Source: Deltaproteobacteria bacterium (GTDB lineage Bacteria; Desulfobacterota; Desulfobaccia; Desulfobaccales; Desulfobaccaceae). From it: DNA of 55,511 bases. Position 1 is the first letter of the stretch. Each line of letters starts with the position of its first letter. The stretch covers positions 1-55,511 of the forward strand of contig JAFDGA010000025.1 in assembly GCA_019309545.1 (NCBI GenBank), written 5' to 3'. Shown in pieces: positions 36,642 to 45,341 of the stretch. The notes beneath the pieces were generated by a model, which worked only from the letters and a program-made list of their open reading frames with translations, did not search any database and was not told the origin of the DNA. Made by a program: the position numbers and the translations under genes.

Positions 36642-38636
36642 TTAACGTTTCAGATGGATGTTCCCCCAAGCATCGACCTTACCGGAAAACTGCGGCAGCA
36701 CAAGCAAGGTGGCAAAGTCCTCCAAAATCAAAGCCGGGCCCCGGAAGTCAAAGCCCGACCAAAGTCGTGGCCGGTAATAGACCGGCACCCAGGCCCAGCC
36801 TTCGGGAAGCCAGATTTCGGTTTGGCTGGGCAAAGGTAAGGCTGGAGACTCGATTCTTGATTGTCGTAGCGGCCAAGAGGCCAAGCTGGTTTCGGCCTGA
36901 CAGCGCAGTCTCAGGGTGGTGATCTCCAGGGGCCGCTCGGAAAAAAAGTAACCAAAGGCCTGTTGATGACGCTGGTGGAAGGCTTCTCTAAAATCCGCAC
37001 CCCAGGGCACCTCCAAGGTATAACTCTGGCCCTGATAGCGGACCTCAAGGTGAAACTCCGTCTCTATCTGGTCGGGCACAAAGCCATCTTGGGCCAGTTC
37101 GGCCAATCCCTTTTGCCGTAATTTTTGAAATTCCCTGGTGATTAACTCGTCTTGCAACTGCTCTCCGGCCCACAGAATGGTTTTGGAAAAATCCCGACTG
37201 GGCCGGGCCAGCGCCATGCCCAGGGCGGAAAGCACTCCGGCATGGGCCGGGACGATAATCCGGCGGACATCCAGTTCCTGGGCCAGTTCGCAGACATGCA
37301 AGCCCCCAGCGCCGCCGAAACAACACAGGGCAAAATCCTGGGGATCATAGCCCCGCTCCAGGCTGACAGTGCGTAAGGCTTTGGCCATGTGGCTGTTGGC
37401 GACCCGAATGATTCCCTGAGCCAGTTCAACTGCGGCGACCCCCAGGTCTGCCGCCAACCGGTCCATGGCCTGGCGGGTAGCGACTACCTGCAGCGGCAGG
37501 CGACCGCCCAGGAAGAAATCAGGCAACAGCCGCCCCAGCCACAGGTTGGCATCGGTAACGGTGATCTGCTCTCCCCGACCGTAACAGACCGGCCCAGGGT
37601 CGGCTCCAGCGCTGTAGGGGCCAACCCTTAGGGCACCTCCCTGATCCGGATAGGCGATCGACCCGCCCCCGGCTCCCACGGTGTGGATATCGATCACCGG
37701 GATACCGATCGGATAGCCATCCAGTTGATACTCTTGGGTAAAAGGAATGGCCCCGGCAACCAAGGCTACATCCGTAGAGGTGCCCCCCATATCAAAGGTC
37801 AACAGATTAGGCTCCTTAAGGGTCTGTCCCAGATGCCAGGCGGCATTAACCCCGCCGGCAGGCCCTGACAGGATGGTATGGACGGCCTGACATGCGGCCC
37901 GACGGGCTGGTATAAACCCGCCGTTTGATTGCTGGATGAACAGGGTCACCCCAGGCAACCGGTCCTGTAAGTCGTGAATATATCGATTTAACAGGGGGCC
38001 TAAATAGGCATTGATGACAGTGGTGGCAGTGCGTTCAAATTCCCGGAATTCCGGCAATATCTGGCTGGAAAGCGACAGTGGCAGATCAAGGTCGGCCAAT
38101 TCCGCGGCCAGGCGCTCCTCGTGTACCGGGTTGGCATAAGCATGGAGCAGGCAGATGGCCACAGCCTCCGGGGTCAGGAGGCGAATCCGGGCCTTAAGCC
38201 GCTGGACTTCGGCGTCACCCAAAGGCCGCCGGATGCTGCCGTCTGCCTGCAACCGCTCTGCCACTCCCAGGCACCGGTGCCGGGGCAGCAGGGGCAGGGG
38301 TTTGGTTCCGGCCAAGTTGAATAGTTCCGGCCGGGTCTGGCGGCCGATAAACAGGACATCTTCGAATCCCTGGGTGGTCAGCAGCACTACCCGGGCCCCT
38401 TTACGCTCCAGGAAGGCATTGGTTCCCACGGTGGTGCCATGCACCATCTCCAGCGGCGGAAACTTGTTTCCCAGAAGACGCTTGAGTCCGCCCAGAATAG
38501 CCCGGGCCGGATTATCAGGAGTGGAAGGCACCTTGTGAACCTGCCAGCCCTGCGCGGTCAGGAGGACAAAATCGGTAAAGGTGCCCCCGGTGTCGATCCC
38601 CACACGCAACATCTCACCCGTGGTCCGTCCGGCCAT
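36642..38636 (-). CDS. Hydantoinase/oxoprolinase A-subunit family protein
   Basis: This is an ATP-binding ASKHA-fold protein related to N-methylhydantoinase A, acetone carboxylase beta and 5-oxoprolinase. The phosphate-binding opening RVGIDTGGTFTDFVLL and the segments HGTTVGTNAFLERKGA, LSGPAGGVNAA and FDMGGTSTDVAL are all present. It usually works with a B subunit, which is not adjacent, so the substrate is unknown. The frame is open to a TTG at 38648; ATG 38636 and ATG 38612 (closest to the family start) are more likely. It lies just after the UPF0182 gene, probably in one transcript. Confidence 0.88.
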   Translation of the reverse strand: MAGRTTGEMLRVGIDTGGTFTDFVLLTAQGWQVHKVPSTPDNPARAILGGLKRLLGNKFPPLEMVHGTTVGTNAFLERKGARVVLLTTQGFEDVLFIGRQTRPELFNLAGTKPLPLLPRHRCLGVAERLQADGSIRRPLGDAEVQRLKARIRLLTPEAVAICLLHAYANPVHEERLAAELADLDLPLSLSSQILPEFREFERTATTVINAYLGPLLNRYIHDLQDRLPGVTLFIQQSNGGFIPARRAACQAVHTILSGPAGGVNAAWHLGQTLKEPNLLTFDMGGTSTDVALVAGAIPFTQEYQLDGYPIGIPVIDIHTVGAGGGSIAYPDQGGALRVGPYSAGADPGPVCYGRGEQITVTDANLWLGRLLPDFFLGGRLPLQVVATRQAMDRLAADLGVAAVELAQGIIRVANSHMAKALRTVSLERGYDPQDFALCCFGGAGGLHVCELAQELDVRRIIVPAHAGVLSALGMALARPSRDFSKTILWAGEQLQDELITREFQKLRQKGLAELAQDGFVPDQIETEFHLEVRYQGQSYTLEVPWGADFREAFHQRHQQAFGYFFSERPLEITTLRLRCQAETSLASWPLRQSRIESPALPLPSQTEIWLPEGWAWVPVYYRPRLWSGFDFRGPALILEDFATLLVLPQFSGKVDAWGNIHLKR

Positions 38637-38651
38637 GTTATGGTCCAAAAG

Positions 38652-41255
38652 TCATTCTGTAGACCAGGCCGGTTGCAAGCGCCGTTTTAATCTTTCAGTT
38701 TCGACTCTGAAGCGCTCATCCAGCTTCTCAAAGCCTTCCTGCAAAGTAGGCTCCATCACCGTGATTTCCCCTTTGCTGACAATAAGTCTTTTCAACTGGG
38801 GAATCTTCAAACGGGCGGCGGCCTTGAGGTACACCGGCTGGATATAATAGATTGCCCCGCGGAGAGGTAAAACAATCATCCTCCCCCGCTCTACCTTCGA
38901 GCCGATCATACTCCAGAGGCTGAATTGCTCGGAGATTAGCGTATCCTGGTCGATAAAGGCGTCGACCTGGGAAGGCCCATAGACCAGGGTGCCTTTGGGG
39001 AAGCTATAGATCAGCATTCGGCCATAATTGGGGCCGTCGCAGCCGACCACACACAGGGCCCGGAGGTTGTCTCGAGCCATGGGGTTCATCGGACAGAGTA
39101 AGATGAATTCGGATTTATCTTTGTCGATTAAATTGAGCGTCAGATAATACGGCCTCATCCTTATGGTCTGATCACCCTGTTGAATTTTGGGAAATTCCCA
39201 AATATCCTCCTGCTTGTAAAACACCTCCGGGTCGGTCTGATGGTATCTGGCATAAATTTCCATCTGGATGTCAAACATATCTTTGGGGTAGCGTAAATGA
39301 GATTTCAGCTCGGCCGGCAACTGGTTCAGGTTCTTTAACAGACCTGGGTAGATGCGACTATAGGCCTGGATGATCGGGTCCCGGGGGTCGGCCAGGTAAT
39401 AATTGACCGTCCCGTCATAGGCGTCCACCACAATCTTCACCGCGTTACGGATATAATTTAGCTTTACGTTGTAAGGATAGGCATAGGGGTAGCGATCCGA
39501 GAAGGTGTAAGCATCCTGAATCCAATAGATTCTCTTGGAGGTGACGACTATATAGGGGTCTTCATCCAGAATAAAGAAGGGGGTGATAGCCTTTATGCGT
39601 TCGACAATTTGGCGCCGGAACAGTATCCGGCTTTTGGGGTTAGTTTTGGTGGTAAACAGGATATCTCTTTCCTTAAAATAGATGGAGAAAATCAGCTTGC
39701 GCCAGAATGAGGAGATAGATACTCCGCCACGCCCCTGATAATCGATTAATTGATGGCCGGTAGCGGTGGGATAGCCAATTTCCCGGCTATCATTGGGAGC
39801 AATCGCCGGGCCATATTTTTCTGCACCATAATAGATGCTTGGTTGTTCAATGTCGAACCCAAACTCAGAAGTGGGCGGGATATCCTTAATAAACCAAGTC
39901 ATGGGCTCTTCCCCGGCCTGAGCCGCCGGGGTCATCACGACCCCAATGCCATGAGTATATTTTAAGCGTTTATTAAACCAATTCTGCACCCCCGGGGGTA
40001 GTCCTTTGAGGTTCAATTCCCGCGGGGACAGGAAAACCTGCTGATAACTCCCTTTGACGTTGTAACGGTCTACATCAATCGTAGTGAAATCATAGTAGGT
40101 CCGGAGTTCTTGGAGTTGACTATAAACATCGTTTAACACCTCGCGGTCCCAGACCGGAATATTGACCAGGCTCTGTCGGACCTCGGGGGACCGTCGATCC
40201 CAGGGAACTTCTTCCAGCTGATAGTCCCGGGTTTCTATCGTCTCCAGGTCATAGGCGGCTAAAGTCGCCTGGATATTTTTTGCCATAAAAGGTGTTTCCC
40301 GGCTGATTTCATTGGGCCGGACAATATATTGCTGAACCTGATCAGGCAGGAAAGAAGAATAACGGGCCACCAGAGCTAAAGCTAAGATCACTCCAGTGGC
40401 GATCAGCAGCTTGAGGCCCCTGCGGGTTTGAATGTAGTAGACCAGGGCCAGCCCGGTTACCAGCAAAAGCGCGATGCATACCCAGATTAGCGGTAAAATC
40501 ACGTACATTTCGACATATCCCGGGCCGTAAAAGATGGACTCATGGGCACTGGAATAAAGCAGTTGATAGCGCTGCAGGATAAAATTCCAAATCGCCAATA
40601 GAAACAACAACAGCACCAGGACACTAAGATGGGTTTTGGCGCCCCCGGCTAGGCGTTGATCCTGGGTGGCCAGGTAACGTCTATCCAGCCAATAAAGCAA
40701 TAATAAACTCAATGAGAGTAAACCGAAGATAATCAACAACTCATCAGCTACCAATAGGTAAACCGGCAAGGTGAAAAGATAATAGCTGATGTCTTTGCCA
40801 AACACCGGGTCCTGAACCCCGGCGACCGGGCCGAAGAAAAACAGCAGGGTGGATTCCCAGTGCCGAAACAGCGGCAGCGCCAGGATAATGGCCAGAAGAA
40901 GAGAAAAAGGAGTATAAACCTTGAGAGAACCGGCGCGGAAATATTTGGCCAGCTCTTTGTAACTAAGGACTTCCCTGGGGCTGGTTTTTAGCTCGGAGGG
41001 AGTGGTTGCCCCCAGGAATCTTGAGGCCACCCAGAAGTTGAGGAAAAAAACCATGAAAAACAGGAGGGTAAATAAACCGAAAATCAAATATCGATAAATA
41101 AATCGTAGCCAGAAATATTGGCCATACCCCAGGGCCTGGAACCACCATAAGTCCACAATAAAATCTATAAAGATCAGGGTCAGGACCACATATAAGAGGC
41201 CCAAAGCCATTAGGCCAGAGATTAACAACAATAACCATCTTTTCCAGCGCGGCAT
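38652..41255 (-). CDS. UPF0182 family membrane protein
   Basis: This 867-residue protein has seven predicted transmembrane helices in the first 300 residues (for example KRWLLLLISGLMALGLLYV, then repeated hydrophobic spans), followed by a large domain with the family segments IQATLAAYDLETIETRDY, YTHGIGVVMTPA, YGPSQVDAFIDQD and SLWSMIGSKVERGRMIVLP. The length is typical. The function of UPF0182 is not established. It is first in a minus-strand pair with the hydantoinase A homologue, which starts within 20 bp of its stop. Confidence 0.93.
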   Translation of the reverse strand: MPRWKRWLLLLISGLMALGLLYVVLTLIFIDFIVDLWWFQALGYGQYFWLRFIYRYLIFGLFTLLFFMVFFLNFWVASRFLGATTPSELKTSPREVLSYKELAKYFRAGSLKVYTPFSLLLAIILALPLFRHWESTLLFFFGPVAGVQDPVFGKDISYYLFTLPVYLLVADELLIIFGLLSLSLLLLYWLDRRYLATQDQRLAGGAKTHLSVLVLLLFLLAIWNFILQRYQLLYSSAHESIFYGPGYVEMYVILPLIWVCIALLLVTGLALVYYIQTRRGLKLLIATGVILALALVARYSSFLPDQVQQYIVRPNEISRETPFMAKNIQATLAAYDLETIETRDYQLEEVPWDRRSPEVRQSLVNIPVWDREVLNDVYSQLQELRTYYDFTTIDVDRYNVKGSYQQVFLSPRELNLKGLPPGVQNWFNKRLKYTHGIGVVMTPAAQAGEEPMTWFIKDIPPTSEFGFDIEQPSIYYGAEKYGPAIAPNDSREIGYPTATGHQLIDYQGRGGVSISSFWRKLIFSIYFKERDILFTTKTNPKSRILFRRQIVERIKAITPFFILDEDPYIVVTSKRIYWIQDAYTFSDRYPYAYPYNVKLNYIRNAVKIVVDAYDGTVNYYLADPRDPIIQAYSRIYPGLLKNLNQLPAELKSHLRYPKDMFDIQMEIYARYHQTDPEVFYKQEDIWEFPKIQQGDQTIRMRPYYLTLNLIDKDKSEFILLCPMNPMARDNLRALCVVGCDGPNYGRMLIYSFPKGTLVYGPSQVDAFIDQDTLISEQFSLWSMIGSKVERGRMIVLPLRGAIYYIQPVYLKAAARLKIPQLKRLIVSKGEITVMEPTLQEGFEKLDERFRVETERLKRRLQPAWSTE

Positions 41256-41861
41256 AATTCTACTCCGTTGGTGCAGCGATCACTAATCTGATCATCGACT
41301 GGGACGCGCCGTCCCATCTTGTCTGGTGGCGACTGACGGAGGCAAACAGCGATAAACCATCTTGACCTGTATTTTTTATCCTGGACTTAAGCCGCTGTCC
41401 ATTAATAATTGCAGACCTGAAGTTCTTTTATGGTCTAGTGGGGTGCTTTTAAAGATAATAGAGTTACTTGGAGCACTTAAAAGCTTTATTCATATGGAGG
41501 GCCGGGGGACCGCCAGTCCCTTCTTCCAAGAGCATTTTTCTCCGGCCCCGACCGATTACTTTATGAACTTATGTATAAATTATAACCTTTAGGCTGGCAA
41601 ACTCAAACCCTTTACAATGATTTCAAGGCCAGCAGAATAAATGACCGGCCAAATACGGTGCGAAACGACTAACCACCGGGGTGGCCCCAACCAAGCCGCC
41701 TTTAAAAATACCAGCCACCCCTTGTCAAAAATGACTGAAAAAATAATAATAACAGCCACAACCTGGATCGCCCTTTCTAATTGTCCGGGTACTTACAGAT
41801 TTATTCGCACCTTACAGACATTGCCCCTATTCGGCACAATGATTGGGGGGAAGGACTGATT
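41256..41861. other. Non-coding gap between UPF0182 and DUF192 genes
   Basis: About 600 bp separate these divergent genes. I see a short inverted repeat TGGGACG/CGTCCCA near 41300 and A/T-rich segments, but no gene, RNA or convincing promoter. Short open frames here lack ribosome sites. Confidence 0.5.
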
Positions 41862-42296
41862 ATGAAAATTAGCAGTGGCCTGAGTTTATTATTGGTATTG
41901 TTTTTATATACTGCTTGCCTGGCTGAGCTCGCCGCCCCAGAAAATCCCACCAAGGAAATTTTCATTAATGGGGTGAGGATCAAAGCCGAAGTGGTGCATA
42001 CACCAGAGAAAATCTATCAGGGGCTCAGCGGCCGAAAAGCCTTGCCAGAAGGCCACGGCATGCTGTTCGTCATGCCCGCCTTGGAGTGTCAGCATTTTTG
42101 TATGCGGGGGATGTTATTTCCTATCGATATTATCTGGATTGCTAATACCCGGATCATCGGCCTGGCCCAGCATCTTTCCCCTCAAGATAATGGCACATTC
42201 TCCTCGCCCGCCCCGGCCAATTACGTCTTGGAGGTCTCGGCGGGATTTTGTGATAAACACCGGATCGAAATCAACGATACGATATTTTTTAAGTGA
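41862..42296 (+). CDS. Exported DUF192 family protein
   Basis: The 144-residue protein has an N-terminal signal (ISSGLSLLLVLFLYTACLA; a Cys at its end may be lipidated, though the lipobox is imperfect) and a complete DUF192 domain: EVVHTPEKIYQGLSGRKALPEGHGMLFV, FCMRGMLFPIDIIWI and YVLEVSAGF. The biochemical role of DUF192 is unknown. ATG 41862 has GGGAAGGA upstream; the longer open frame lacks a signal sequence. Its stop overlaps the GTG start of the next gene. Confidence 0.88.
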   Translation: MKISSGLSLLLVLFLYTACLAELAAPENPTKEIFINGVRIKAEVVHTPEKIYQGLSGRKALPEGHGMLFVMPALECQHFCMRGMLFPIDIIWIANTRIIGLAQHLSPQDNGTFSSPAPANYVLEVSAGFCDKHRIEINDTIFFK

Positions 42297-43453
42297 TACA
42301 ATTCTTCCCCTTAGGGCCAGAACCCACCGCTCATAACATGTTGCCAGGAATTAACACCTTGTTCTCCCCCCGCCGTTATCGTCTCCTTAATACCATTAAC
42401 TCCCCCATCCAAGCTAGCACAGTGATTTTTTTGGTGATCTGGCTGGGAATCGGAGCTGAACCGGTATGGGGGTCCTCCGGCCTAATGGCGGCCCTGCCCA
42501 GCGGGATGCAGATCTATCGCCGCCTGCTCAAACCCTTACTCCGGCTCATCCTGGCCATCGGCTTCGGTCTTTTGCTCGGCAATCTCATCGAAGGCAGCGG
42601 ACTTACCGGCCGTCTGGGGCGGCTGGCCATGCCCCTGTTGCGCTGGGGCCATCTGCGGGAGCAATCCGCGGTGGCCTTCACCACCGCGTTTTTCTCCTCC
42701 GTTGCCGCCAATACCATGCTAATGAATTCCTATCAGGAGCAGCAGATCAGCCGCCAGGAGCTGGTGCTGTCTTCGCTGGTGCTCACCCTTCCTACCTTTT
42801 TCCTCCATCTGCCCACCACTTTTTTCATTATTACCCCTTTAGTCGGGTGGATCGGGGTTTATTATCTGGGGGTGCTGCTGGCCGCGGCGCTCCTTCGAAC
42901 CGTGGCCTTTTTAGGTTACAGTCGCATGAAACTGCCTCCGCCGCCAGTCTGTCCGCAATGTGCCGGTTTCCCTCGTCCCGATTGGCGGACGGTCTGGCGC
43001 CAGAGTTGGCCAAAATTCACCAGCCGCTTCCGGCAGGTGCTATTGATTACGGTTCCGGTATTTCTGGTAATTTTCTTGGCCCAGGAAGGTGGATTTTTTG
43101 AGTGGCTGAAAGTGAGGCTGGCACAAAGCTTACTAACCTCCTCGATCCAGGTGGAGTCCTTGAGTATTATCGTCCTGTCCCTGGCCGCAGAAACCACCGC
43201 CGGGTTTGCCGCGGCCGGAGCCTTTTGGGAGACCCAGGCCCTGAGCCCGCCCGCCATTCTCCTGACCCTGCTGGTTGGGACCATCCTCTCCAGCCCGGTC
43301 CGGGCTGTGCGGCACCAACTCCCCTACTATCTGGGGATTTTTACCCCCGCCCTGGGGTTTAAGATCATGGTCCTGTCCCAACTCTGCCGGGCTCTTAGCC
43401 TGATGCCCTTTTTGTTGCTCTTATATCTTTGGGATCTGCCTATAATATGGTAA
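42293..43453 (+). CDS. Nucleoside-recognition (Gate-domain) membrane protein
   Basis: A polytopic membrane protein of 386 residues with about eight hydrophobic helices. Two repeated segments match the Gate/nucleoside-recognition pattern also seen in spore-maturation proteins: AVAFTTAFFSSVAANTMLMNSY and ETTAGFAAAGAFWE. A cytoplasmic loop has VCPQCAGFPRP, a possible Cys pair. The start overlaps the DUF192 stop (GTG 42293); an ATG at 42338 is an alternative. Transport function is presumed, with no known substrate. Confidence 0.82.
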   Translation: MIQFFPLGPEPTAHNMLPGINTLFSPRRYRLLNTINSPIQASTVIFLVIWLGIGAEPVWGSSGLMAALPSGMQIYRRLLKPLLRLILAIGFGLLLGNLIEGSGLTGRLGRLAMPLLRWGHLREQSAVAFTTAFFSSVAANTMLMNSYQEQQISRQELVLSSLVLTLPTFFLHLPTTFFIITPLVGWIGVYYLGVLLAAALLRTVAFLGYSRMKLPPPPVCPQCAGFPRPDWRTVWRQSWPKFTSRFRQVLLITVPVFLVIFLAQEGGFFEWLKVRLAQSLLTSSIQVESLSIIVLSLAAETTAGFAAAGAFWETQALSPPAILLTLLVGTILSSPVRAVRHQLPYYLGIFTPALGFKIMVLSQLCRALSLMPFLLLLYLWDLPIIW

Positions 43454-43739
43454 GGTTTAATACCTTTGGTCTGATCTTATTGCTTCGGAGCCTTTAAAAG
43501 GTTAATTTGCATGGGGGGCTGGAGGAACATAAGGCTGTGACCCTCCTACCATAACCGTTTTTTGACCCCGATGGATTAATTTTAGGAGCTGAGCAATATG
43601 TCAACTCTTTTTCAAGCTCTTTTCCGATTATTGAATACGTTTATTTAGTTGCACAATCGTCCCAAATCCGCCTCGGGGGCAAAGGTTCGAATTCTCTCGT
43701 CTCGACAAGATTGATGTAAATTTCTTTAGAAATAAAATC
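43454..43739. other. Gap before the sugar-phosphatase fusion
   Basis: About 285 bp with no gene. The sequence GGTTCGAATTC resembles a tRNA T-loop, but the flanking bases do not form a T stem or acceptor, so no tRNA is called. Confidence 0.4.
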
Positions 43740-45341
43740 ATGGCGCCAAATGATTCGCCATTCATGACCAGAAAAAATTTTATCTTGGCCATCTCCAAGC
43801 AGGCTTACCAAGCGGTGATCTTTGATCTCGACGGGGTGGTTACCAAGACCGCCAAGGTTCACGTCCAAGCCTGGAAGAAGCTATTTGATGAGTATTTCGA
43901 ACAACTGGCCTGTCGGACCGGCCAGAAGTTTGAGCCCTTCGATTCTGACCATGATTACCGCTCTTACGTGGACGGCAAGCCCCGCTACGAGGGCGTAAAG
44001 AGTTTTTTAGCCTCCCGGAATCTCGAGCTGCCTTATGGTTCTCCCGATGATCATCCTGACCAGGAGACCGTATGCGGGCTGGGGAACCGGAAAAATGAGT
44101 TCTTTCACGACCAGCTCCAGAAGCACGGAGTAGAGGTTTATGATTCTACGGTGAGTCTGATTCACCACTTGCGGGCCGGCAATTTCCAGACCGCCATCGT
44201 CTCCTCCAGCCAGAACTGCGCCGCCATCCTAAAAAAAGCCGGACTCACCGATCTGTTCGATGCCCGGGTGGATGGCACCGACTCAGCTCAGATGGGGCTT
44301 AAGGGCAAACCCGACCCGGACATCTTCCTGGAGGCAGCCCGCCGCTTAGGAGTCGCTCCCCCGCAGGCCGTCGTTATCGAAGATTCTCTCGCCGGCGTGC
44401 AGGCGGGGCGCCGGGGCGGGTTTGGGCTGGTCATCGGTGTCGACCGCACCGGTCATGCCGCGGCCCTCAAGGAAAATGGAGCCGATTTAGTGGTAAGCGA
44501 CCTGGCGGAAATTGCGGTCAGGACTTCCTCGGAAGGGAGGGTGAACGGTTGTCCCTCGGCCTTGCACCACCTGGGGGAGATTTGGCCGCGGCTTAAGAGC
44601 AAACGTCTGGCCGTTTTTCTGGACTATGACGGGACCCTCACCCCCATCGTCGATCGTCCGAAACTGGCGGTGCTCTCCCCCCGGGTCCGGCAAACCCTGA
44701 AGAAACTGGCAAAGCATTGCACCGTCGCCATAATCAGCGGTCGGGATCTTAAGGACGTGCAGAATCTGGTTGGCCTGAACTCCATCTTTTATGCTGGCAG
44801 CCATGGTTTTGATATTGCCGGGCCTGAAGGGCGGCACCTGGAACACCATGCGGGGACAGAGTTTCTTCCGGTGCTGGACCAGGCTGAGCAATGGCTTCGG
44901 GAAAGTTTGGAAAAAATTCACGGTGTCCTGGTGGAACGGAAAAAGTTTTCCATTGCCGTGCATTATCGGCTGGTAGACCCGGGACGGCGGCAAGAGGTGG
45001 AAGCAGCCGTGGACCGGGTGCTGGCGGATTTTCCCGAGTTGCGTAAAGGCCAAGGGAAGAAAATATTTGAATTGCAGCCCAAAATTGATTGGGACAAGGG
45101 GAAAGCCTTGCTGTGGCTGCTGGAGGCCCTGGAAATGGATGGTGCCGACGTCCTGCCGCTTTACATTGGCGATGATGTAACTGATGAAGATGCCTTCCAA
45201 GTCCTGCAAGACCGGGGCCTTGGCATCGTGGTCCAGGAGGAGGCCCAACCGACTGCGGCCCAATACCGTTTGCGCCATCCGGAGGAGGTGGAAATTTTTC
45301 TCAATGCACTCCTTGAGATATACGAAGGAGAACATCAATGA
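43740..45341 (+). CDS. Fused beta-phosphoglucomutase-like HAD and trehalose-6-phosphate phosphatase
   Basis: Two HAD enzymes are joined in 533 residues. Residues about 20-260 are a beta-phosphoglucomutase-type HAD (nucleophile motif VIFDLDGVV, then SSSQNC and KPDPDIFLEAARRLG). Residues about 285-525 are a trehalose-phosphatase (OtsB) domain with VFLDYDGTLTPIV, IISGRDLKDV, AGSHGFDI and the metal motif GDDVTDEDAF. Both active sites look intact. It overlaps the GH65 phosphorylase start, so the predicted chain is trehalose-6-P to trehalose (OtsB), to glucose plus beta-glucose-1-P (GH65), to glucose-6-P (mutase). No ribosome site is seen at ATG 43740; ATG 43764 is an alternative. Confidence 0.9.
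   Translation: MAPNDSPFMTRKNFILAISKQAYQAVIFDLDGVVTKTAKVHVQAWKKLFDEYFEQLACRTGQKFEPFDSDHDYRSYVDGKPRYEGVKSFLASRNLELPYGSPDDHPDQETVCGLGNRKNEFFHDQLQKHGVEVYDSTVSLIHHLRAGNFQTAIVSSSQNCAAILKKAGLTDLFDARVDGTDSAQMGLKGKPDPDIFLEAARRLGVAPPQAVVIEDSLAGVQAGRRGGFGLVIGVDRTGHAAALKENGADLVVSDLAEIAVRTSSEGRVNGCPSALHHLGEIWPRLKSKRLAVFLDYDGTLTPIVDRPKLAVLSPRVRQTLKKLAKHCTVAIISGRDLKDVQNLVGLNSIFYAGSHGFDIAGPEGRHLEHHAGTEFLPVLDQAEQWLRESLEKIHGVLVERKKFSIAVHYRLVDPGRRQEVEAAVDRVLADFPELRKGQGKKIFELQPKIDWDKGKALLWLLEALEMDGADVLPLYIGDDVTDEDAFQVLQDRGLGIVVQEEAQPTAAQYRLRHPEEVEIFLNALLEIYEGEHQ

Noticed and set aside
43670-43725. tRNA-like T-loop GGTTCGAATTC
   Set aside because: The bases on either side do not form a T stem, and no acceptor or anticodon arm could be found on either strand.
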